NCBI GenBank assembly: GCA_948567375.1
Contig: OX419759.1
Span: 49,267,493-49,331,492, forward strand
Origin: Lunularia cruciata
Lineage: Eukaryota; Streptophyta; Marchantiopsida; Lunulariales; Lunulariaceae
Length of the DNA stretch: 64,000 nucleotides
Direction: 5' to 3'
Shown one piece after another: positions 21,061 to 30,957 of the stretch (positions are counted from its first letter, which is position 1; each line of letters starts with the position of its first letter). The translations under genes and the position numbers were made by a program. The notes below the pieces were generated by a model, which saw only the letters and a list, made by a program, of their open reading frames with translations, did not search any database and was not told the DNA's origin.

Positions 21061-21480
21061 AAGTTAAAGCATATGGTATCTTCAAGACCCATTCTTCAAC
21101 CATATGATCCTCAACTACCCTATGTGGTTGATTTTGATGCTTCTAACTTTGCAATTGGAGCCGTGCTGCAACAAGAATTCCCAGATGGACTCCATCCCAT
21201 TGCCTTTGTGTCTTGCCAACTCAATACGGCTGAGAAAAACTACTATGCTTGAGATCAAGAACAACTTGCAATGGTATACACCACCAAGGTATGGAGGCAT
21301 TACCTCTTGGAGAAACAAGTGATCATGCAAATTGATCACAAACCATTGTTGCAGACCTTACACTTGGAACACATGAAGAGTCTACATCATCGATGGGAGG
21401 AACAGCTCCAATTGTATGACATCAAACTTGAGTACAAACCAGGTCGGCTCCATGTCATCCCTGATGCTTTATCACAACAA
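21061..21480 (+). pseudogene. RNase H of element E
   Basis: The conserved order is VDFDASNFAIGAVLQQEF, then PIAFVSCQLNTAEKNY, a stop at about 21250 (TGA, from TGG), DQEQLAMVYTTKVWRHYLLE (catalytic E), MQIDHKPLLQTL (D) and LHVIPDALSQQ (last D). A Ty3-type RNase H joined directly to RT. Confidence 0.85.
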
Positions 21481-22130
21481 CCTGATTTGAAGTCTCTTCC
21501 TCTCATCACAGAGGCAATTTCAATGGCGTCAATTGACTCTAAGGTCCAAAACGAGTTTCAGTCAGCTCTACACCAAGATCCCTTCTTCCAAATGGTACAT
21601 GGTTACCTTACGGCATGCGATAAGGAGTACAACACCTACTCTATCAAGGAGTGCCTTTTATTCCATGAAGACCGGATCTATGTTCCAGCTAAAGGTGATC
21701 TTTGACTTGCTTGCCTCCAAGAAGCCCATGATTTACCCATTGCTGGTCACATGGGTGTGGACAAGACCTTGGGTACCCTCCAACGTCAATGGTGGTGGCC
21801 CAACATGACACAAGATGTTTGAGAATTTGTCCGATCATGTGAGCTGCCAACGTAACAAGGCCAACAACCAAAGCCGAGTGGACTCCTTCAACCACTCACC
21901 GTTCCATCCGCTTGCTGGGAGCATGTGAGCTTGGATCTCATCACATCCTTGCCAAAGACAAAACAAGGACACACCGCAATTGTGGTGTTTGTGGATAAGC
22001 TTAGTAAGCAAATCCACTTGGCACCAACCTGTGATATCATGGATGCTCCAACCTTAGCACAAATCTACTTCAACAATTTCTTCAAGCATCATGGGATACC
22101 ACGTGTACTCATCTCCAAACGTTGTCATCG
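21481..22130 (+). pseudogene. Integrase of element E, truncated in the core
   Basis: The zinc-binding region (EAHDLPIAGHMGVDKTLGTL, WWWPNMTQDV, then a disrupted CC pair) is followed by core motifs SLDLITSLP and IVVFVDKLSKQIHL. At HHGIPRVLIS the second catalytic D would follow, but similarity ends within a few residues (about 22110-22130). The third acidic residue, the C-terminal domain and any chromodomain are absent. Confidence 0.82.
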
Positions 22131-22479
22131 GGAAAATAGTCTACACGTAGTATTGGTGCCATTTGATATGAGTTTTTCATGTTAGTGAACTCAAGGGTTT
22201 ATGTTATGGTGAAATTGGTAGTTGTTTTGTGTTCATGTAAGCTCAAGGATTTTCTCTTGTGTTAAGGGAGTGAGGAAATTGAGTGGTGGATTTTCTTTAA
22301 TGTTACATAAGCTCAGGGTTTATTTGTATGTCACTTAAGCGTTGGAGTTTGTTTATGTTATTGGGGTCTCCAGAGTATTTTATAGCTGCAGTATTGAAGG
22401 GGTTTTGGGGTGACAAGGAAGGATTGAGAAGAGAAGGAAAGAACTGAAGAAAAGGGTTTTTTTGGGAGATGTCTCGAGA
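22131..22479. other. Unrecognised spacer
   Basis: No gene. 'gtcatcgggaaaatagtct' at 22124-22142 resembles 36520-36538, so a dispersed repeat may begin at this breakpoint. Several short 'gtgaactcaagggttt'-like phrases recur (22185, 22230, 22308). Confidence 0.3.
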
Positions 22480-23520
22480 GTGCAAGCTTGGACAAGAGGA
22501 GTGAGTTTTTGAGTGGGACAGTAGGGTTGGGTAGGAGAAGGCAAGTAAGTTTCTTGCAAGAATGGAGGGCAAGCTTGGACATGAGGAGTGAATTTTAGAG
22601 TTGGACAAGAGGGCTAGGCAGGAGAAGGCAAGTAAGTTTCCCGTAGGAATGGAGTGCAAGCTTGGACAAGAGGAGTGAATTCTCGAGGGAACAGTAGGGC
22701 TAGGTAGAAGAAGGCAAGTAAGTTTCCCGTAGGAATGGAGGGCAAGCTTGGACACGAGGAGTGAATTTTTGAGTTGGACAGGAGGGCTGGGCAGGAGAAG
22801 GCAAGTAAGTTTCCCGTAGGAATGGAGTGCAAGCTTGGACAAGAGGAGTGAATTCTCATGTTGGACAATAGGTCTGGGTAGGAGAAGGCAAGTAAGTTTC
22901 CCACAGGAATGGAAGGCAAGCTTGGACAGGAGGAGTGAATTTTTGAGTTGGACAGGAGGGCTAGGCAGGAGAAGGCAAGTAAGTTTCCTGCAGGAATGGA
23001 GTGCAAGCTTGGACAGGAGGAGTGAATTTTTGAGTTGGACAGGAGGTCTGAGCAGGAAAGAAAGCAAGTAGGGTTTTCCTGCAGGAATGGAGGGCAAGCT
23101 AGGAGAGGAGGAGTGAATTTTGAGTTGGACAGGAAGCTTGGGTAGGAGAAGGCAAGTAAGTTTCCCGTAAGACTGGAGTGCAAGCTTGGACAAGAGGAGT
23201 GAATTTTTGAGTTGGATAGGAGGTTTGAGCAGGAAAGAAAGCAAGTAGGGTTTTCACGCAGGAATGGAGTGCAAGCTTGGACAAGAGGAGTGAATTTTTG
23301 AGTTGGACAGGAGGGCTGGGCAGGAGAAGGCAAGTTAGTTTCCCGCAGGAATGGAGTGCAAGCTTGGGCAGGAGGAGTGAATTTTTGAGTTGGACAGGAG
23401 GGCTGGGCAGGAGAGGGCAAATAAGTTTCCCGCAGGAATGGAGTGCAAGCTTGGACAAGAGGAGTGAATTTTTGAGTTGGACAGTAGGGCTGGGTAGGAG
23501 AAGGCAAGTAAGTTTCACAC
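22480..23520. repeat. Minisatellite, 87-bp unit, about 12 copies
   Basis: Units start with 'gcaagcttgga' near 22484, 22571, 22657, 22744, 22829, 22917, 23005, 23093, 23180, 23268, 23356 and 23446. A typical unit contains 'gagtgaatttttgagttgga', 'gggctgggcaggagaaggc' and 'cccgcaggaatgga'. The plus strand is purine-rich. Because 87 is divisible by three, long frames stay open on both strands, including a repeated 29-residue minus-strand motif (CLLLPSPPVQLKNSLL). Several frames are open at once, which speaks against a real protein. Confidence 0.9.
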
Positions 23521-24640
23521 AGGAGAGAAAGTGCTTGGACAGAAGAGAAAGTTTTGGAGGAAGATGTTAGGGCTTGAGACAGCAGGGCAAGAGATGGTTT
23601 TCTTCTCAAGGGAATGGAGCATGTGCAGGAGAGTAAGTGCTGGGACAGAAGGGAAATTTTTTCAGGAGGGCTGTTAGGGCTTGAGAGTGCAGAGCAAAAA
23701 GTGTTTCTTCTCAAGAGAGTGAAGGATTTTGCAGGAGAGAGAGGGCTGGGAGAAAGGAAATTTTTGCAGGAAGATGTTAGGGCTTGAGACATTAGGACAA
23801 GAGATGGTTTTCTTCTTGAAGGAATGGAGCTTGTGCAGGAGAGTAAGCGTTGGGACAGAAGGGAAATTTTTGCAGGAGGACTGTGCGGCTTGAGAGAGCA
23901 GGGCAAGAAAGAGTTTTCTTCTCGAAGGAATGAAGGATGTGCAGGAGAGTAAGTGCTTGGACAAAAGGGAAATTTTTGCAGGACTGTTAGGGCTTGAGAG
24001 AGCAAGGCAAGAAAGAGTTTTCTTCTCAAAGGGATGAAGAATGTGCAGGAGAGTTAGTGCTTGGACAGAAGAGAAATTTTTGCAAGAAGATGTTAGGGCT
24101 TGAGACAGTAGGGCAAGAGATGGTTTTCTTCTTGAAGGAATGGAGCATGTGCAGGAGAGTAAGTGCTTGGACAGAAGGAAAATTTTTGCAGGACTGTTAG
24201 TGCTTGAGAGAGCAGGGCAAGAAAAAATTTTCTTCTCAAAGGAATGAAGGATGTGCATGAGAGTAAGTGCTTGAACAGAAGAGAAATTTTCGCAGGACTG
24301 TTAGGGCTTGAGAGAGCAGGGTAGAAAGTGTTTCTTCACGAAGGAATGAATGACTGTGCAGGAGAGAGAGAGAGCGGGACAGAAATGAAATTTTTGTAGG
24401 AATGTGAGGGCTCGAGAGTGCAGGGCAGAAAGTGTTTCTTCTCAAGAGAGTGAAGGACTTTGCAAGAGAGAGAGGGATGGACAGAAAGGAAATTTTTGAA
24501 GGAAAGCAAAGGGCTTGAGAGTGCAGGGCAGAAAGTGTTTCTTCTCAAGAAAATGAAAGACTATGCAGGAGAGACATGGCTGGACAGAAAGGAAATTTTT
24601 GCAGGAGAGCTGAGGGCGTTTCATGGAAGGAACTTTGGCT
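23521..24640. repeat. Minisatellite, about 105-bp unit, about 11 copies
   Basis: The core 'ggaaatttttgcagg' recurs near 23653, 23757, 23861, 23966, 24073, 24180, 24283, 24388, 24488 and 24592, with 'gttagggcttgagagagcag' and 'gagttttcttctc' between. It directly follows the 87-bp array and shares the phrases 'gcaggagag' and 'cttggacag', so the two arrays are probably related by origin. Purine-rich plus strand, noncoding as far as I can judge. Confidence 0.88.
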
Positions 24641-25274
24641 GAGAATAGAAACCTTTGCAAGGAGGCATTGATGGGAGTGCTGCTGGAAGGTGAAGGAAGA
24701 GGTCCGGAGGGTGAGTTGTCTTTATTGTTGTTGGACAAAGTGTTTGTGAAAAGCGCCAGCTGAAATGATTTTCTATCACAAGTTAGTGCAAACATTGTAT
24801 GAATTGGAGTTGGATGGCTTGTCCAAACTTGTGAACCTTGCAGCTGAAATTTTATGAATGACAAATCTTGAGATGGTGGTGTGTTCGAGCTGTGACTAGC
24901 ATTGAGGAAGCTCCATTTTAGGAGCTCTCAGTCCGTCTATATGAATGGTTTGATTCAGTAGTTTGGGTGCCGGTTTGAGCCCAAATAGAAACTATTTGTT
25001 GTTTGTAAAATTCCCAGCCATTTCTAGGAAATGTCAGATCCAAAAAAATAGCTGAACTGCGTGAGCTAGCCAGTTCTGTGAAGGCCGAGAACAAACAAAA
25101 ACCCTTGAAAAACCAAACCTCAAGAAATAGAGAAAACCCCCAATTCTTACAAAGCTAAGATTTCCAACACACCAGGAATAGGAAGAGAATGAAAGTCTAC
25201 GAGAAACTCTAAATCAACTACAATAAAGACAAGCTAAGCACAAGCAGCCAGGTGCCCGAAGTAGTCTCGAGGCC
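24641..25274. other. No gene recognised
   Basis: Mixed-composition sequence without an open frame of interest. Phrases such as 'gagctgtgactagcattgagg' and an A-rich stretch (25090-25150) give no family clue. Confidence 0.3.
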
Positions 25275-25966
25275 TGTAACATCCATTTGTGCATGTGTGT
25301 GGTATTGTGATATTTAGCTTGGTATTACAAGTACGTAAGAGATATTATTTATATAGCGATAAAGGATGGTTCTATATTAGTCATGGTTAGCTAAAGTTAG
25401 TCATAGCTAATATAGAGAGGACCTTACTTTAGAGGAAGTAGAAAAGATGAGCACCACTATTTTGGATTTTAGTGTGTTAACTTGGTATTATTCCTAGGTG
25501 TTTGGCTTTGAGGAAAGAGTTGAGAACTCTTGGGCCCGTAAGCTTTTTTGTTTTGGATTCTTCTATAGTCCAAGGATAGCCCATGTGAAGGAATCCTTGA
25601 CTTAGTGGTTGGGTCAAGATAAGACTACATGCTTAGGGGAATATGCCCATGTGAATGGATATTCCCTTCTAGTTTTTGATTTTACTTGACTTTTAGCCTA
25701 GTAACTTGAGTTACTCCAGTAATTAGTAACTTTGGCGCGTAACTATTTCACAAGTATATAAACAAGGGGTGAGGAGGTACTCATCAGCCTTTCATTTGAA
25801 ACTATATCTCTCTCATTGAGTTCTCTAGTGAGCAATGTCTTGAGTCTTGGAGTGTTAGCCTTGGAGGAGTATGATGGAGTTGGGGTTCCTTGCCTTCTTA
25901 GTCCATGGTACGCTACCATAATAGCCATCAGAGGTTCATCCTAAGTGAGAGACAGACCGGCTCACA
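25275..25966 (+). repeat. LTR, family 3, plus orientation
   Basis: Starts TGTAACATCCATTTGTGCATG and ends GACCGGCTCACA. It is nearly identical to the reverse complement of 26126-26814. TATA-like TATATAAA at 25755-25762. No internal region follows it; flanks (AGGCC / GTCCA) do not match, so it is probably rearranged rather than a clean solo LTR. Confidence 0.85.
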
Positions 25967-26125
25967 GTCCAACCTTGGTTGATGAGGCGGAGGAGTATGA
26001 AATCAAACGCATTCTCCAAAAATGCATCTGTGGTACTTGCCATCCGTGTGTGGAATATATGGTCCATTGGAAAGGGTACCCACTTGTGACATGAGGTAAC
26101 ATGGAAGCCATGAACCAATTTGACT
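25967..26125 (+). pseudogene. Chromodomain scrap of a family-1 element
   Basis: Between two inverted LTRs, the plus strand encodes EEYEIKRILQKCICGTCHP followed by VEYMVHWKGYPL, which aligns with the element A chromodomain (9370-9490). It covers only about 150 bp and runs into TGA. It shows that the family-3 LTR pair sits within what was once a family-1 copy. Confidence 0.75.
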
Positions 26126-26814
26126 TGTGAGCCGGCCTGTCTCTCACTCAGGATGAACCTCTAATGGCTATTATGGTAGCGCACCATGGACTAAGAAGGC
26201 AAGGAACCCCAACTCCATCATACTCCTCCAAGGCTAACACTCCAAGACTCAAGACATTGCTCACTAGAGAACTCAATGAGAGAGATAGTTGCAAATGAAA
26301 GGCTGATGAGTACCTCCTCACCCCTTGTTTATATACTTGTGAAATAGTTACGTACCAAAGTTACTAATTACCGTAGTAACTCAAGTTACTAGACTAAAAG
26401 TCAAGTAAAGTCAAAAAGTAGAAAAGAATATCCATTCACATGGGCATATTCCCCTAAGCATGTGGTCTTATCTTGACCCAACCACTATGTCAAGGATTCC
26501 TTCACATGGGCTATCCTTGGACTAAAGAAGAATCCAAAAAAAAAGGCTTGCGGGCCCAAGAGTTCTCAACTCTTTCCTCAAAGCCAAACACCTAGGAATA
26601 ATACCAAGTTAACACACTAAAATCCAAAATAGTGGTGTTCATCTTTTCTACTTCCTCTAAAGTAAGGTCCCCTCTATCTTAGCTATGAATAAATTTAGCT
26701 AACCATGACTAATATAGAACCATCCTTTATCTCTATATAAATAATATATCTTAAGTACTTGTAATACCAAGCTAAATATCACAATACCACACACATGCAC
26801 AAATGGGTGTTACA
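26126..26814 (-). repeat. 3' LTR of element C (family 3)
   Basis: On the plus strand it starts TGTGAGCCGGCCTG and ends GGGTGTTACA. It is followed directly by a purine-rich minus-strand tract and the element's coding region. Paired in inverted orientation with 25275-25966. Confidence 0.88.
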
Positions 26815-26832
26815 TTTACCCCCGGACTAAGT
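26815..26832 (-). other. Probable polypurine tract of element C
   Basis: Minus strand reads AACTTAGTCCGGGGGTAAA next to the LTR. The purine run is short, so this rests mainly on position. Confidence 0.5.
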
Positions 26833-27042
26833 TTTCACTTTGTCCTCAAAGTGAAGATCTCTCTACCTTCTATGGTACATCTTCAACTTATCATGGTTAA
26901 TCCTATCAAAGTGTCTTCCTCCCAACTCCTTGAGATCATAAGTGTAATTGCCCCACACCTTCTCCACTATGAAAGGTCCAAAGTACTTAGGCAAAAACTT
27001 CTTTTGCACTCTCTTGAATCAAATGGAATCAAACAACATTAC

Positions 27043-27996
27043 TCAATCACCTTCTTTGAAAGTCTCCACCTTCTTCTTGCCTTTCCTCTTGTCAAAGCTC
27101 TCCTTTTGTTTCCTTTGGGCTTGCTCCACTCGAACCATAGCAATTGCTCTTGCCTCTTCCAACTCCATGAGTTGATCCTTCCTTGACTTCTCTACATCAC
27201 CTCCTTGTGCTTTCTTCAATCTCCTATGAATGCTTTGGAAGGTAGGAAGATCAAAGTGAATAGGTAAGGTAGACTCAATACCATACACCAATTGAAATGG
27301 AGAATATCCGGTGGAAGTCTTCATGGTTGTCCTATACGCCCACAAAACTGCATGAATCCTCTTGCCCCAATGATGTTTAGCCCTCTCCATGTCTGCATCT
27401 TTGGCCAACATCATGCACAAGGTCTGATTGGTTCTCTCTGCCAAGCCATTGGAATTTGGCTTATAGGATGTAGTTACTCTATGTGTGATAGAGAAATGTC
27501 ATAGCATGGCTGTAGTTATGCTTCCTGTAAACTCTCCTCCTCTGTTAGAAACCAACTCCAAAGGGCATCCAAACCTAGTGATAATGCATTCATAAAGAAA
27601 TCTATCCACTTCATCTTCATTTTTGTCCCTCAATGGTCTAGCTTCAACCCACTTGGTAAGGTAATCAGTAACTACCACAATGTACCGATTGTTCCTTGGG
27701 GTTCTATTGAGAGGACCTACAAAGTCAATTCTCCACTTCTCAAAAGGTCAATGCAATGGAATTGATCTAAGTGGTGGAGTGGATGTAGACTTTCTAGCAA
27801 AAGCCTGACAAACATGACAAGTTTTGCAATAATCAAGACAATCGTTGAAAATCCTTCTCTAATGGTAACCTGCATCAAGAATCTTGAAAGCAGTCACCTT
27901 TCTTGCAAAGTGTCCTCCACATACTAAACCTTCATGAAACTCCTTTATGAGTAGGATAGACTCTTCCTTACCCACTGCTCTTCGAAGTAGACCATC
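27043..27996 (-). pseudogene. Integrase of element C
   Basis: The C-terminal part, 27043-27444, is open: MAERTNQTLCMMLAKD (catalytic E), HAVLWAYRTTMKTSTGYSPF, QLVYGIESTLP, then a lysine-rich tail. Upstream on the minus strand the core reads VVVTDYLTKWVEARPL with the first D. The second motif is LVSNRGGEF, in which the catalytic D has become N (codon at 27544-27546). A stop and shifts separate the parts. The zinc-binding region lies near 27800-27960 and is degraded. Confidence 0.78.
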
Positions 27997-28479
27997 TTAT
28001 CCTTGGTGAAAAAGAATATCCTCCACCATTGTGTAAGGTCTAGATCTTGCTGCAAGGGCCTTCCTCTCCCTAGCATGCATCCCTTCTGGATAGTTACCTC
28101 TTGTCACAAAATCCACAATCTCCTTGTACTCCATTGGAACCTCTTGAGTGACTGAGATTGTCATGAGCTCCTCATCCGGGAAGGAATCATCCATTGGCTC
28201 ATCTCCATCATGATCATAGGCTCTAGATAACAAATCAGCATTTGCATGTTTCTTTCCTGGCCTATCCTCAATGGTGTAGTCATACTCAGACAAGAGTATC
28301 ATCCACCTTGCTAGTCTCCCTTCAAAATTTGGCTTGTTGAAGATGTACTTCAAAGCCTTGTGATCCGTGACAATGGTGGCTTTCCCTCCAATCAAGTAGT
28401 GTCTAAACTTCTTGAGACCAAAGATCACTGCCAACCCTTCTCTCTCCGTGACAAAGTAGTTCTTCTTTGCTGAAACCAT
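27997..28479 (-). pseudogene. RNase H of element C
   Basis: Open frame with KKNYFVTEREGLAVIFGLKK (catalytic E), TIVTDHKALKYIFNK (D), RLARWMILLSEYDYTIE and KKHANADLLSRA (last D). It is followed by the connector to integrase, ending in a stop before the integrase zinc region. Confidence 0.82.
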
Positions 28480-28524
28480 CTTCCTACTAGCATAAGCTAT
28501 TGGATGATCATGCCCATCTTGGTC

Positions 28525-29650
28525 TTATTGACTAAGAGTGCATCCTATAGCTACATTAGAAACATTAGTGTAGAGGATGAAAGGCTTACTCCAATCAGGT
28601 TTAGCAAGAATTGGAGCTACAACAAGGGATTGCTTGAGCTCCTCAAAAGCTTTGAGAGCCTCCATGTCCTCCAAAATCACCATGTAATCTAAACCCTTCT
28701 TCATGTAGATGGTCAATGCATAAGCCTTGTTGGAAAATGAGAAGATGAACCTCCTATAGTACCCAACCATCCACATGAATTGGCGTAACTTTGTCAATCT
28801 TGAAGGGAATGGAAGGTCTGAGATTTTCCTCAGCTTCTGAGGATCAACTGCTATTCCATCCTTGGAGATGATGTGCCCCAAAAGTAGACCTTCTTCACAT
28901 CCAAAAATGCACTTCTCTGGGTTGAGTGATGCATTTGCCTCATCCAAGCGTTGCAAGATTTTGATTAGGTGCTCAAAGTGCTCCTCCTTGCTCCCATAGA
29001 CACAAAAGTCATCAATGAAGTCTCTCACAAATTTCCCAATGAAAGGTTCAAATACCTTGTTCATGAACCGTTGGAATGTGGCTAGAGCATTGCAAAGCCC
29101 AAAAGGCATGACCTTGAAAGTGTAAGTTCCCCAAGGAGTGGTGAATGTGGTGAGTTGTTGATGCTCTGGTGCAATCTTGATTTGGTTGTATCCACTATAA
29201 CCATCTCCAAAACTATACCTCTCATGACCTGCAACCTCCTCCAAGATCTCATCAATGAATGGCAATGGGTAGTAGTCCTTCTTGGTAACAACATTGAGCT
29301 TCTTGTAATCCACACATACCCGAAGCTTGCCATTCTTTTTCTTCACAATGACAATTGGAGACACCCATTCTGAATTCTCCACCTCAAAGATAAATCCAGC
29401 CTCCTTGAGCTTATCAATCTCCTCCTTCACAACCAAAGATATTGGTGGGCTAATGCGACGTTGCTTTTGGCGGATTGGTCTTGCATGTGACTCCACCTCT
29501 ATCTTGTGCTCCTCCAAGGTAAATTCCTTCAAATCCTTGTAACTAAAAGCAAACCCATGGATTAACTTGCGGAAAATCTCCTCAAATCTCCCCTTCTCCT
29601 CCTTGGTAACATTTGGACCATACTTGAGGGTAGATAAACTTCTCTCTACC
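28525..29650 (-). pseudogene. pol: Reverse transcriptase of element C
   Basis: A 375-codon open stretch: EEHKIEVESHARPIRQKQRR, FIFEVENSEWVSPIVIVKKK, LRVCVDYKKLN, YSFGDGYSGYNQI, MPFGLCNALATFQRFM and catalytic FIDDFCVYGS. The thumb with GHIISKDGI and the first RNase H motif (YTNVSNVAIG, D changed to N) follow. One fused frame continues into the LTR of element B (to 29697), an accident of the junction. The RT core looks intact although the element is truncated. Confidence 0.85.
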
Positions 29651-30397
29651 TGTAATACTCCGAGGACAAGAGAAGAGAGAAAACACAAATTGCACATTCA
29701 AACATCCGATGCCCTAAGGGAGCACCTTCTCTTTATTATATAGACAAAGAGGATCTCCTCCAAGGAAGCTCCACCATAGGATTAGGGACACAGATAGGTG
29801 ACATGTCAGCAAGCTCCACCCTTGGATTACTTACTTGGATGGGTGACCTGTCTGGTCTAGGTCCTATCTGGTTGGTCAAATGAGCTTTGACCGGAGGGAA
29901 TCTTTTAGGGAATCTTCCTATAGGAATCTCAGAATCACATGAGTAAGGTACCGTTGGAAAGATCTCGACAAGACAAACCAGGGGGGGAGAGAAGGCCAGC
30001 CTTTCCTTTGTTGGGGGGGGGGGGAAACTTCTGCACAATTTTGAGGCCTAATTCATCCGTTTAGGCCTCCAAAATTGCCTTCAAAGATTTCAGGCATATT
30101 TCGGTTCCTACTCTATTAGTAGAAGTCCCCTTTTGGTGATACCTCTTTCTGATCTGTTTAGTCCATCATGTGAAACATCCTTCCAGATGTTACCAAACCA
30201 ATTCTCACCTTTAAATCATATGTCTAGCTATTGGTTCTAAGGTTCTCAAGTCTATTTCGGTTTCTGCCCTATTAGTAGAAGTACTCTTTTGGTGATACTT
30301 CTATCTGATCTATTTTGACCATCATGTATAATATCATTCTAGATGTTACCAAACCAAATTTCACATCTAGATCATATGGCTAACCCTTGGTATTACA
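29651..30397 (-). repeat. 3' LTR of element B
   Basis: Plus-strand ends TGTAATACTCCGAGG...CTTGGTATTACA. It contains a G run of variable length near 30014-30024 (plus strand) and the conserved TATA site near 29737. Confidence 0.93.
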
Positions 30398-30399
30398 GA

Positions 30400-30413
30400 C
30401 CTCCCTCCTTTTA
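30400..30413 (-). other. Polypurine tract of element B
   Basis: Minus strand AAAAGGAGGGAGG directly before the 3' LTR; same position as in A and H. Confidence 0.8.
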
Positions 30414-30957
30414 AGACGCAACATCCTCGTTGTACAATTGTTGCTCAAATGCTTGCACCAACACCGGTGCATGTGCCAAATTGGCAGCGGGTTCTTAGGT
30501 TGCTTCATAGAGGGGGTTACCTTTCCATTGTACTAGATATTCCACCCGCGGATGGCGAGTACCACGCATGCGCTTTTGGAGAATCTGCTCCACTTCATAT
30601 TCCTCTATGCCATCAATGACTGTCGGACAAGGTCGAATGTCTTGTGTGGAAGTACCTTGGCCTGATCGGGGAGCATATCTGCGTAATAGGGAGACATGGA
30701 ACACTGGATGGATCTTCATGTGTGGTGGTAGCTCAAGGTGATAGGCCATAGCGCCGATGCGACGAAGAATCGAGAAAGGCCCAATAAAACGAGGTCCGAG
30801 CTTACGAGATCCAACTAATGTGAGGTTGGTTGTCGGTAGCCACACTTGATCCCCAACATTGAACTCCATGTGCCTACGGTGTGCATCAGCATACTGCTTT
30901 TGTCAATTTTGCGCAATCTGTAACCTGTGCTTGGCGCTCTCCACACCTTGTTGGATT
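30411..30957 (-). pseudogene. Integrase C-terminus and chromodomain of element B
   Basis: After a one-base shift near 30978 the frame continues with INTFVSRIQQ, a stop (TGA or TAA class) near 30902, MEFNVGDQVWLP, PRFIGPFSILRRIG and the chromodomain: EEYEVEQILQKRMRG, VEYLVQWKGNPL. A TAA at 30495-30497 replaces the W of the conserved TWEP motif. The original end is TAA at 30411-30413. Confidence 0.83.

Larger units (their letters stand above)
17076..22130 (+). mobile_element. Element E: Ty3/gypsy, family 2, 3'-truncated
   Basis: An LTR beginning TGTAACAATATGGAG (17076) and ending TTTTACA (18236) is split by a solo family-1 LTR. After it come a primer-binding site, gag with zinc knuckle, protease, RT, RNase H and integrase up to about 22130, where similarity to integrase stops within the core. 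There is no 3' LTR, so the right end is lost. Element F (from 55482) is a second copy. Stops are mostly C-to-T type. Confidence 0.88.
26126..29650 (-). mobile_element. Element C: Ty3/gypsy (non-chromovirus), 5'-truncated
   Basis: Minus-strand element with a 3' LTR (26126-26814), then integrase, RNase H and RT up to 29650, where element B is joined. gag, protease, primer-binding site and 5' LTR are missing. RT with FIDDFCVYG and an integrase without chromodomain resemble the plant Tat/Athila-type branch rather than chromoviruses; the branch call is tentative. Confidence 0.82.

Noticed and set aside
22303-24029. Long minus-strand frames (313 and 471 codons) as a repetitive protein gene
   Set aside because: The 87-bp period keeps several frames on both strands open at once, the strand is strongly purine-biased, and there is no promoter, intron or domain signal.
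22480-24640. CRISPR-like or satellite array
   Set aside because: Units are contiguous and degenerate with no unique spacers, so it is a minisatellite, not a CRISPR array.
29651-29697. Continuation of the element C RT frame into the B LTR as a fusion gene
   Set aside because: An open run of 16 codons created by chance at the junction; the ATG is in LTR sequence on the wrong side for a promoter.
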